Source of the DNA: Terriglobia bacterium
Lineage (GTDB): Bacteria; Acidobacteriota; Terriglobia; Terriglobales; SCQP01
Direction of reading: 5' to 3'
Length of the DNA stretch: 64,000 nucleotides
Assembly (NCBI GenBank): GCA_021323595.1
Contig: JAJPKR010000004.1
Coordinates: 1 to 64,000, forward strand
This document shows positions 56,930 through 64,000 of the stretch, piece after piece. A program made the position numbers and the translations under genes. The notes under the pieces were generated by a model. It made no database searches, had not been told where the DNA came from, and saw nothing but the letters and a program-made list of their open reading frames with translations. Each line of letters starts with the position of its first letter. Position 1 is the stretch's first letter.

Positions 56930-58075
56930 ATGGCGTACATCCTCATCACCGGCGGCGCGGGGTTTCTCGGCGGCCATCTGGCGGAACGGCTGGCGAGCCG
57001 CGGCGATCGCGTGCGCCTGCTGGACAACTTGTCGCCGCAGGTGCACGGCAGCCGCGGCCTGGAGGCGCTGCCGATCGCGCTGCGGTGCGACTGCGAGTTT
57101 CGCCGCGGAGACGTGACTTCGCCCTCCGCGCTGGATCGCGCGCTGGCCGGCGTGGACGCGGTGGTGCATCTGGCGGCGGCGGTGGGGGTCGGGCAGAGCA
57201 TGTACCGGATCGCCGAGTACTGCCGCAGCAACCTGCAGGGCACCGCCGAACTGCTGCAAGCGATCTTGCGGCGGCGGCAACGGCCGCGCGGGGAAGCGCC
57301 GCGGCGCCTGGTGATCGCCAGCTCGATGTCGGTTTACGGCGAAGGCTGCTATCGCTGCCCGCGCTGCGGGCCGGCGGCGGCGGCGCCGCGTTCCCGCGAG
57401 CAGCTGGCGAAGGGCGAATGGGAGCCGCCGTGCCGGCAGTGCGGCGGGCAGCTCACGCCGCTGCCCACGAGCGAGGCGAAGGCGGCCGAGCCGCACTCGA
57501 TCTACGCGGTGACGAAGCTGGCGCAGGAGCAGATGGCGCTGAATTTCGGGCGTGCCTACGAGATCCCGGTGGTGGCGCTGCGCTTCTTCAATATTTATGG
57601 CCCGCGGCAGGCGCTGGAAAACCCCTACACCGGCGTGGTCGCGATCTTCTGCGCGCGGCTGCGCGCGGGGCAGCCGCTGCTGCTCTTCGAGGACGGCGAG
57701 CAGCGGCGCGATTTCGTGAGCGTGCACGACGCGGTCGGGGCCTGCCTGGCCGCGCTCGCGGACGCCACGCCCGCCGGAGCTTACAACATCGCCAGCGGGG
57801 AGACGATCACGATCCGGCGTTTGGCGGCCGCGGTGGCGGAGGCGCTGCACCGGCCGTTGCGGCTGGCGGAGGGCCGCCGCTACCGCATCGGCGACGTCCG
57901 GCATTGCATGGCCGATATCAGCCGGGCGCGGCGAGCAATGGCCTACGAGCCGCGGGTGAGCTTGAGCGCGGGCCTGGCGGAGCTGACCGGCTGGCTCGAT
58001 TCGCAGGCGCCGCCGGCGGGGGAGATCCTGGGACTCGCCAATCAAGAGCTGCGCGCCTTCGGACTGGGCGGTTAG
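56930..58075 (+). CDS. NAD-dependent sugar epimerase/dehydratase with inserted zinc ribbon
   Basis: The 381-residue extended SDR has the nucleotide motif GGAGFLGG (8-15), the Ser motif IASSMSVYG, and YxxxK (Tyr192-Lys196, IYAVTK). Between them lies an insertion with Cys140, Cys143, Cys146, Cys168 and Cys171 (CYRCPRCG and CRQCG), a likely zinc ribbon not found in ordinary GalE-type enzymes. The product probably epimerises or dehydrates a nucleotide sugar for the following glycosyltransferases. ATG is two bases after the glycosidase stop. Confidence 0.9.
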   Translation: MAYILITGGAGFLGGHLAERLASRGDRVRLLDNLSPQVHGSRGLEALPIALRCDCEFRRGDVTSPSALDRALAGVDAVVHLAAAVGVGQSMYRIAEYCRSNLQGTAELLQAILRRRQRPRGEAPRRLVIASSMSVYGEGCYRCPRCGPAAAAPRSREQLAKGEWEPPCRQCGGQLTPLPTSEAKAAEPHSIYAVTKLAQEQMALNFGRAYEIPVVALRFFNIYGPRQALENPYTGVVAIFCARLRAGQPLLLFEDGEQRRDFVSVHDAVGACLAALADATPAGAYNIASGETITIRRLAAAVAEALHRPLRLAEGRRYRIGDVRHCMADISRARRAMAYEPRVSLSAGLAELTGWLDSQAPPAGEILGLANQELRAFGLGG

Positions 58076-58079
58076 TCGC

Positions 58080-59180
58080 ATGCGCGTTCTGCTGACGACA
58101 GATACTTGGGGCGGCATTGGGAGTTTCACCCGCGAGCTGGCGCTGGGCCTGGCCGAGCGCGGCCACGAGGTCGCGCTGGCGAGCTTCGGCCCCGCGGCGA
58201 CTCTGGCGTGGGCGTCGGGCCGCGCCATCGCCTGCCGGGTTTCGCCGCTGCCGCTCGAGTGGATGCCGCGCGCGGGGGCGCTGGCGGAGGCGGCCCGCCG
58301 GTGGGTCGAGGATCTGGCGGCGGAGTTCCGGCCGGACATTCTGCATGCCAACCACTTTGCCTTTGCGGCGGCGCCGGTGGCGGCGGCGACGGTGATGACG
58401 GTGCATAGCGACGTTGTGTCTTGGTGGCGCGCGGTACACGGCGGGGCGCCGCCGGCGAGCGCCTGGCGCGACGCATACGTGGCGCAGGCCCAGGCGGCGC
58501 TGCGCCGTTGCGCGGCGGCGGTGGTGCCGACGGCGGCGGCCGCCGCCGACATCCGCGCCAGCTTCGGCACGAGCGTGGCGATGCAGGTGATCGCCAACGG
58601 AATGACGCCGGCGACGACGGCGCCGTCCCCCAAGCGGCCGGTGGCGCTGGCGGCGGGCAGGATCTGGGACGCGGGCAAGCAAATGGCGCTGCTCTTTCGC
58701 CGCGATTTGCCGCTCCCTCTGCGTTTGGCCGGTCCCTGCGAAGCCCCCGCGGAAGCGGGCTGCGCACGCGTGCGGGTGCCGGCGCTGCCGCGGCTGGAAT
58801 ACCTGGGCGCGCTGGCGCACGAGCCCTTGCAGCGGGCGATGGCGGAGGCGGCGATTTTCGTCTCGCCGAGCCGGTACGAGCCCTTCGGACTGGCAGCGCT
58901 GGAAGCGGCGTGGGCGGGCTGCGCCTTGCTGCTCAACGACCGGCCGAGTTTGCGGGAAGTGTGGGGCGGCGCGGCGGCATACTTTCGCCGCGACGACGGC
59001 GACGACATGGTGCGGCAGCTGGCGGCGCTGGCCGGCGACGATGCGCGACGGGAGCGGCTGGCCGCGGCAGCGCGGCAGCGCGCCGAACGCCTCTACTCCC
59101 GCGAACTCATGACCGTGCGCTACCTGCGGCTCTATGCCGCGCTGGCGCAGCGCGCCGGCACCGCGGCGCAGGCGGGGTAA
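58080..59180 (+). CDS. GT4-family glycosyltransferase (GT-B fold)
   Basis: The 366-residue enzyme has the N-terminal signature LTTDTWGGIGSFTRELALGL and a C-terminal donor site with SPSRYEPFGLAALEAAWAGC (E-x7-E). This is a standard retaining GT4 arrangement for nucleotide-sugar donors. The gene starts four bases after the epimerase stop. Substrate is unknown. Arg/Ala-rich helices near the end are typical of the high GC content. Confidence 0.9.
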   Translation: MRVLLTTDTWGGIGSFTRELALGLAERGHEVALASFGPAATLAWASGRAIACRVSPLPLEWMPRAGALAEAARRWVEDLAAEFRPDILHANHFAFAAAPVAAATVMTVHSDVVSWWRAVHGGAPPASAWRDAYVAQAQAALRRCAAAVVPTAAAAADIRASFGTSVAMQVIANGMTPATTAPSPKRPVALAAGRIWDAGKQMALLFRRDLPLPLRLAGPCEAPAEAGCARVRVPALPRLEYLGALAHEPLQRAMAEAAIFVSPSRYEPFGLAALEAAWAGCALLLNDRPSLREVWGGAAAYFRRDDGDDMVRQLAALAGDDARRERLAAAARQRAERLYSRELMTVRYLRLYAALAQRAGTAAQAG

Positions 59181-59182
59181 CG

Positions 59183-60310
59183 GTGGAAATCCGCATTTTC
59201 GCGCATTCGTGGCTCTCGGACTGGAACCATGGCAACGCGCATTTCCTGCGCGGCATGGCGCGGGCGCTGGTTCACCTGGGGCATGGCGTCGAGTTGTACG
59301 AGCCGCTGCCCGGACCCTGGGGCGGCTGGTCGCTGGCGCACTTGATCGCGGAGGAGCCGCTGCTGGCGATGAGCGCGCTCGGCGAGTTCCGGCGAGCCTA
59401 TCCCGATCTGGCGGTGAACTTCTATGCCGTCAGAACGAACGGTGAGGGCCGGGGACGCTGGGCGACGCAAGTGGCGGAGATCGTGCGCGGCGCGGACCTG
59501 GTGCTGGTGCATGAATGGAATCCGCCGGAGCTGCTGGCGGAGCTGGCAGCGGCGCGGCAGCGGCAACGATTCCTGCTGCTGTTCCACGACACGCATCATC
59601 GCGCGGTGAGCGATCCGGCGGCGTTGCGGCGGCTGCCGCTGGGCGCCTGCGACGCGGTGCTGGTGTTCGGCGCGGCGCTGCGCGCGCCCTACGCGGCGAT
59701 GGGCTGCCGGCGGACCTATGTCTGGCACGAGGCCGCGGACGAGACGCAGTTCTTCCCGCGCGCGGCGCGGCGGGAGCAGGACGTGCTGTGGATCGGCAAT
59801 TGGGGCGACGGCGAGCGCGACGGCATTCTGCGGGAGTTTCTGCTGCAGCCGGCGGCGCAGATGCCGGAGGCGCGGTTCGCGGTGCACGGGGTGCGCTATC
59901 CGGAGGCGGCGCGCGCGGCGCTGCGGGCGGCGGGAGTACGGCTGCGCGGCTACCTGCCGAATTTGCGGGCGCCGGCGGCCTATGCCGCCAGCGGGCTGAC
60001 GCTGCATCTGCCGCGCGCTCCCTACCAAGGCCCGCTGGCGGGGATTCCGACGATTCGCGTCTTCGAGGTGCTGGCCTGCGGCGCGCCGCTGGTCTGCGCC
60101 CCCTGGCACGACACGGAAGCGCTGTTCGAAGCCGGCGCCGATTATCTCGTCGCGCGCGACGGACGGGAGATGCGCGCGCTCCTGCGCGACTTGCTGCGGG
60201 ACGCGGCGGCGGCGCGCGCGCTGGGCGAACACGGGCGGGCCACGATCATGGCCCGGCACACTTGCCGGCAGCGGGCGCTGGAATTGCTCGAGATCTGCCG
60301 CCAGCTCTGA
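59183..60310 (+). CDS. CgeB-like glycosyltransferase (first of three)
   Basis: The 375-residue GT-B protein starts VEIRIFAHSWLSDWNHGNAH at GTG 59183, two bases after the previous stop. Its C-terminal half contains the Glyco_trans_1_2-type segment IPTIRVFEVLACGAPLVCAP, then WHDTEALFEAGADYLVARD. This is the pattern of CgeB (spore maturation glycosyltransferase) homologues, common in non-sporulating bacteria. The longer frame upstream overlaps the GT4 gene and is shadow. Confidence 0.88.
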   Translation: MEIRIFAHSWLSDWNHGNAHFLRGMARALVHLGHGVELYEPLPGPWGGWSLAHLIAEEPLLAMSALGEFRRAYPDLAVNFYAVRTNGEGRGRWATQVAEIVRGADLVLVHEWNPPELLAELAAARQRQRFLLLFHDTHHRAVSDPAALRRLPLGACDAVLVFGAALRAPYAAMGCRRTYVWHEAADETQFFPRAARREQDVLWIGNWGDGERDGILREFLLQPAAQMPEARFAVHGVRYPEAARAALRAAGVRLRGYLPNLRAPAAYAASGLTLHLPRAPYQGPLAGIPTIRVFEVLACGAPLVCAPWHDTEALFEAGADYLVARDGREMRALLRDLLRDAAAARALGEHGRATIMARHTCRQRALELLEICRQL

Positions 60311-60317
60311 GAGGGCC

Positions 60318-61388
60318 ATGCGACTGCACGTTTTTGGATCGAGTTTGGTCTCCACCTATTGGAACGGCGCCGCCACCTATTACCGCGGCATCTATAAGCA
60401 TCTGCACGCGCTCGGCCACGCGATCACCTTCGCCGAGCCGGACATCTACGGCCGGCAGCAGCACCGCGATGCCGAAGACGTGAGCCGCTTCGCGGAGACG
60501 CGCGTCTATCGGGGGCGGGCCGAACTCGACGCGGAGCTGCGGCGCGCGGAGGACGCGGATTTCGCGGTGCTGCACAGCGGCGTCGGCGCGGACGACGCCT
60601 ATCTCGCCGCGCGCCTGGCCGCGCACCGGCGCGCGGTGTATTGGGACGTGGACGCGCCGGCGACGCTGGCGGCGATCGGCGAGCGCGCGGATCACTACCT
60701 GCGGCCGCTGCTGCCGCGCTTCGCGCACGTGCTCACCTACGGCGGCGGCCCGCCGGTGGTACAAGCCTTTTTGGCGCTGGGAACGCGCAACTGCACGCCG
60801 GTGTACAACGGCTTCGATCCGGAGACGCATTTTCCGGTGGCAGCCGAGCCGGCCTGGCGCTGCGATCTGGTCTTCGTCGGCCATCGCCTTCCCGACCGGG
60901 AAGCGCGCGTGGAGGAGTTCTTGTTCAGGGCGGCACGGCGGGCGCCCAGCCGCCGCTTTCTGCTGGCGGGAGCGGGCTGGGAGACGGCAGCGCTGCCACC
61001 GAACGTGCGCTACGGAGGGCACGCGCCCAGCCATCTGCACAACGTCATCAACAGCTCGGCGCGGCTGGTGCTCAATGTCGACCGGGAATCCATGGCGCGC
61101 TGCGGCTATTCGCCGCCGACCCGCATCTTCGAGGCCGCCGGCGCCGGCGCCGCGGTGATCACCGACGCCTGGCGCGGCATCGAGGAGTTTTTCGCGCCGG
61201 GCGAGGAAATCTTGCTGGCGCGCGGCGGCGACGACGTGGCCGCGGCGCTGGCGCGGCCGGACGCGGAGCTGCGGGCCTTGGGCGCGCGGATGCGGGCGCG
61301 CGCCGCCGCCGCGCACACCTACGCGCAGCGCGCGGCGCAGGTGCACGCGGCGCTGGGCATGAGCGAAACGGCGCGGGAGGCGGCGTGA
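60318..61388 (+). CDS. CgeB-like glycosyltransferase (second of three)
   Basis: The 356-residue paralogue begins MRLHVFGSSLVSTYWNGAAT, and its C-terminal half has RCGYSPPTRIFEAAGAGAAV followed by ITDAWRGIEEFFAPGEEILL. These match the donor-site region of the neighbouring proteins. It starts seven bases after its upstream neighbour and overlaps the next gene by four bases (GTGA). The three tandem genes differ enough that they probably add different sugars or linkages. Confidence 0.88.
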   Translation: MRLHVFGSSLVSTYWNGAATYYRGIYKHLHALGHAITFAEPDIYGRQQHRDAEDVSRFAETRVYRGRAELDAELRRAEDADFAVLHSGVGADDAYLAARLAAHRRAVYWDVDAPATLAAIGERADHYLRPLLPRFAHVLTYGGGPPVVQAFLALGTRNCTPVYNGFDPETHFPVAAEPAWRCDLVFVGHRLPDREARVEEFLFRAARRAPSRRFLLAGAGWETAALPPNVRYGGHAPSHLHNVINSSARLVLNVDRESMARCGYSPPTRIFEAAGAGAAVITDAWRGIEEFFAPGEEILLARGGDDVAAALARPDAELRALGARMRARAAAAHTYAQRAAQVHAALGMSETAREAA

Positions 61389-62467
61389 AGCTGGTGTTCT
61401 TCGGGCTGTCGCTTTCCTCTTCCTGGGGCAACGGCCATGCCACGACCTATCGCAGCTTGCTGCGCGGCCTGCACGAGCGCGGGCACCACCTCGTCTTTTA
61501 CGAGCGCGATGTGCCTTGGTACGCCGCGCATCGCGACCTTGCCCGTCCGGAATACGCCGAGATCCGGCTCTTCGCGTCGTGGCGGCGGGCCCGGCGGGAA
61601 GCCCTGGCGGCGGCGCGCGCGGCGGACGCGGCGATCGTAGGCAGCTATTGCGGCGAGGGCGCGGCGATTCTCGACGATCTGCTGCAGGAGCGCCCGCGAC
61701 GGCTCGCGTTCTACGACATCGACACGCCGGTAACGCAGGAAGCGCTCGATCACGGCGGATGCGAGTATCTGCGGCCGGAGCACATCGCGGCGGTGGACTT
61801 GTATTTGAGCTTCACGTCGGGCCCGATGCTCGAGGAATTGCGGCGGCGCGGCGCGCGGCGGCCGCGGGCGCTGCACTGCTGCTCCGATCCGGAGCATTAC
61901 CGGCCGGGCGCAAGCGGGCCGCGGCGCTGGCAGTTGGGCTATTTGGGCACGTACGCGCCCGACCGGCACGACAAGCTGCGGCGGCTGCTGCTCGAGCCGG
62001 CGCGACGCTTGCCGGAGATGAGCTTCGTCGTCGCCGGACCGCTCTACCCCGATCGCGAGAGCTGGCCACCGAATGTGGAGCACATCGCCCATCTCGGGCC
62101 GGGCGAGCATCCCGAGTTCTATCGCTCGTGCCGGCTGACGCTGAGCATCACGCGCCGGGCCATGGTGGCATGGGGCTACTCGCCCTCGATCCGGCTTTTC
62201 GAGGCGGCCGCCTGCGCGACCCCGATCGTCACCGACCCTTGGCCCGGGTTGGAGCAGTTCTTCACGCCCCAGGGCAAGAATGGCGCGCGCGGCAAGGGAG
62301 AAGTCCTGGTGGCCACGGCGGCGGGCCAAATGGTGGATTACCTGCGCGAGGTCTCCTCGGCCGAGTTGGAGAGCATGGCGTGCGCCGCCCGGGAACGCGT
62401 GCTGCGGGAGCATACCGGCGTGCGCCGGGCGGAACAGCTCGAGCAGTACTTGCAAGAGATCGAGTGA
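61385..62467 (+). CDS. CgeB-like glycosyltransferase (third of three)
   Basis: The 360-residue paralogue begins VKLVFFGLSLSSSWGNGHAT at GTG 61385. The donor-site segment is GYSPSIRLFEAAACATPIVT, then DPWPGLEQFFTPQGKNG. It ends the glycan operon. The N-terminal SLSSSWGNGHATT is close to that of the second copy (SSLVSTYWNGAATY), showing tandem duplication. No sugar is predictable. Confidence 0.88.
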   Translation: MKLVFFGLSLSSSWGNGHATTYRSLLRGLHERGHHLVFYERDVPWYAAHRDLARPEYAEIRLFASWRRARREALAAARAADAAIVGSYCGEGAAILDDLLQERPRRLAFYDIDTPVTQEALDHGGCEYLRPEHIAAVDLYLSFTSGPMLEELRRRGARRPRALHCCSDPEHYRPGASGPRRWQLGYLGTYAPDRHDKLRRLLLEPARRLPEMSFVVAGPLYPDRESWPPNVEHIAHLGPGEHPEFYRSCRLTLSITRRAMVAWGYSPSIRLFEAAACATPIVTDPWPGLEQFFTPQGKNGARGKGEVLVATAAGQMVDYLREVSSAELESMACAARERVLREHTGVRRAEQLEQYLQEIE

Positions 62468-62594
62468 CGCGGACGGCGGGCGGCTCGGTCCGCACAGTTG
62501 GCGCAAAAGACCGTTCCCCGTTTAAAACGCCGAACCAGGACCCGGCATCCAGATTTTGGTAACGACTCTACCGAATTCTGGAGCGCTCGCCGCC

Positions 62595-63590
62595 GTGAAG
62601 CGATTCGCGTTTTCTTTCTACGTCTTGCTGTGCTGCTTTGGACTGATGCAGGCACAAACGGAGAACCCGCCCACCCCGGGCAAAGGCATGATCCTGCGCG
62701 GCATTTTACAGGATGCCGCCGGAGCTCCGGTTTCGGGGCTGAACCTCGAGTTGACCAACTGGAGCGGCGAGATCGTGGGAACCGCGATGACCGAAAGCGA
62801 CGGCTCGTTCGCGTTCGTCAATGTTGCGTTCGGCATGTATTACCTCACGGGCAGTTATCATGGCGAACCCTTCCGCCATGCATTGATGTTCTCGAATCCC
62901 ATGGCCTTGGCTGAAATTCATGTGGGCGGCGTGAAGCCGCCAATCGCGTCGGCAAATCCGGCCGGCGGCACGGTTTCCGTAAACGCGCTGGCGGCGCCGT
63001 ACGCGCGCAAGAAGCTGGAAGCGGCGCGGAAGGCCTTGCGCGCGCACCAAATCGCGCGGGCGCTGGAGCTCAGCAGCGCCGCGATCGAGCGGGCGCCGCA
63101 ATGGGCAGAGCCTTATTTTTTTCGCGGCATCGTGCACCTGACCCAGCACCAATATCATCAGGCGGTGAGCGACTTGAATCGGTCGCTCGAAGACAATCCG
63201 CAAGATCCGATGGCGCTGGCGGCGCTGGGCAGCGCCATGCAGCAACTGGGGCAATACCAGCTCGCGCTGGCCTATTTGAACTACGCCGACCGGGTCAAGC
63301 CGATCTGGCAGTCGTACTTCACGCGCGCGCAGGTCGAATTGAAGCTGCATCATCCGGAGCAGGCGATCGCCGATGCGGGCCACGCGCTTTCCCTAGAGCC
63401 GCCCGGGCCGGCGCAATGCCACATCCTGCGCGCGAACGGCGATCTCGAACTGCACCATTACGACGACGCCGTGCGCGAGCTGAAGCTGTTCTTGACTCTG
63501 GCGCCCAACTCTCCCGAAGCCGGGCAAGCGCGCACGGTGCTGGGGCAACTGCGCGCGGCGATGGCCGAGCCGCCCGGAGCGCGCCCGTAG
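62595..63590 (+). CDS. secreted TPR protein with carboxypeptidase-regulatory-like domain
   Basis: GTG 62595 opens a signal peptide (VKRFAFSFYVLLCCFGLMQA); a TTG at 62556 is an alternative. A CarboxypepD_reg-like beta-sandwich follows (MILRGILQDAAGAPVSGLNL, then SDGSFAFVNVAFGMYYLTG). A TPR array comes next (residues about 140-330, e.g. PYFFRGIVHLTQHQYHQAVS). The pair of domains is common in acidobacterial surface proteins. It is separated by about 125 bases from the glycan operon. Confidence 0.85.
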   Translation: MKRFAFSFYVLLCCFGLMQAQTENPPTPGKGMILRGILQDAAGAPVSGLNLELTNWSGEIVGTAMTESDGSFAFVNVAFGMYYLTGSYHGEPFRHALMFSNPMALAEIHVGGVKPPIASANPAGGTVSVNALAAPYARKKLEAARKALRAHQIARALELSSAAIERAPQWAEPYFFRGIVHLTQHQYHQAVSDLNRSLEDNPQDPMALAALGSAMQQLGQYQLALAYLNYADRVKPIWQSYFTRAQVELKLHHPEQAIADAGHALSLEPPGPAQCHILRANGDLELHHYDDAVRELKLFLTLAPNSPEAGQARTVLGQLRAAMAEPPGARP

Positions 63591-63919
63591 ATCGGTGGCG
63601 TGGGCCTCGCATTCCGGGCCGCTCCCGGAATCGAGTGCGGCGAAAACGCGGGACGCGAATGGGGCAAACGACGCGCGCAGCTGGGGACGGCGCGCGGGCG
63701 CTCGAATGAGGCCATGAGCCGGCGCGTAGCTGCGTCCGCGATAAGAGGAATCTAACCTGCTCGCGCGAACAGGCGAAATGTGCCAGCCGGTGACAGTCTC
63801 CGACCTGGCCTAGGCATGGCAACGGCGTAAAATTGGAAGGAAAGGCAAGACTTGCGCGAACTCGGGGATTGGTATGCAAGCTGCTCCGTAGTAGCCGAGT
63901 TTAGCGAGCAAGACGACCA
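63591..63919. other. 329-base gene-free interval
   Basis: No gene recognised. It is less GC-rich towards 63820-63900 than its surroundings, which may mark a promoter region for the next gene. No clear -35/-10 pair was identified. Confidence 0.5.
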
Positions 63920-64000
63920 TGTTGATCTCCATAGCCATTCTCGCGATGTCCTTGGCGGCACTTGTGTTTTGGCTGTTCGCGTTTGCCCACGGTCAAGTGC
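63920..64000 (+). CDS. start of a gene truncated by the window end
   Basis: ATG 63920 opens MLISIAILAMSLAALVFWLF, then AFAHGQV, a hydrophobic segment consistent with a signal peptide or membrane helix. The frame runs off the end. No ribosome-binding site was seen. The identity cannot be determined. Confidence 0.4.

Overview
The window is about 64 kb of very GC-rich bacterial chromosome that most resembles an uncultured Acidobacteriota. This is an inference from gene content. Supporting families are a TPR-bearing Ser/Thr kinase coupled to an ECF sigma factor, a multiheme cytochrome/TPR protein overlapping a CRTAC1-type (FG-GAP plus ASPIC/UnbV) protein, SBBP and CadC-like wHTH fragments, LiaF/DUF4097-type membrane proteins next to a sigma/anti-sigma pair, a YXWGXW-repeat secreted protein and CgeB-type glycosyltransferases. 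No rRNA, tRNA, CRISPR array, prophage or replication origin was seen.

Layout. 0-0.6 kb: two truncated gene fragments joined tail to tail. 0.6-6.6 kb: methyltransferase, sigma factor/kinase pair, secreted esterase, small secreted protein. 6.7-8.5 kb: a multi-pass membrane protein (probable GT-C glycosyltransferase) whose frame is broken at a run of ten G. 8.6-15.9 kb: five-heme cytochrome, CRTAC1 protein, amidohydrolase and PAP2 protein, overlapping or close together. 16-18 kb, minus strand: Sel1-repeat protein, RsbW-like kinase, STAS antagonist, and an AhpD/carboxymuconolactone-decarboxylase-like protein whose CxxC second cysteine is an in-frame TGA followed by a SECIS-like hairpin, a candidate selenoprotein. 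18-29.4 kb: two NtrC-type regulators, hydrolases, M20 and M24 peptidases, uppP, Nudix, a lipase-maturation-factor/DCC pair and ilvD. 29.4-30.3 kb: a RAYT transposon with 33-bp terminal inverted repeats abutting ilvD. 30.3-35.5 kb: class A PBP and secreted or membrane proteins. 35.5-40.5 kb: a tightly packed minus-strand operon of sigma, anti-sigma, B-box and LiaF-like membrane genes, ending in a trans-sulfuration-type PLP enzyme. 40.7-55.7 kb: LPG-synthase-like flippase, ileS-lspA, tonB, GNAT, a second PLP enzyme with inositol-phosphate synthase, an HExxH membrane protein, korAB and a YXWGXW protein. 56-62.5 kb: a plus-strand glycan cluster (rearranged glycosidase, epimerase with a zinc ribbon, GT4 and three CgeB-like glycosyltransferases). 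62.6-64 kb: a TPR protein and the start of a further gene.

Functional picture. Cell-envelope functions dominate: undecaprenyl recycling, PBP, lipoprotein signal peptidase, TonB, lipid flippase, glycosyltransferases and envelope-stress signalling. There are several independent regulatory modules (two ECF sigma systems, one partner-switching pair, two orphan sigma-54 activators). Central metabolism is represented by ilvD, korAB, ileS, inositol-phosphate synthase and two Cys/Met-metabolism PLP enzymes. The strongest unusual signal is the CxxU candidate at 15960-16493. Others are the poly-G frame break, the tail-to-tail junction at about 265, the RAYT element supplying the ilvD stop codon, and the permuted glycosidase.
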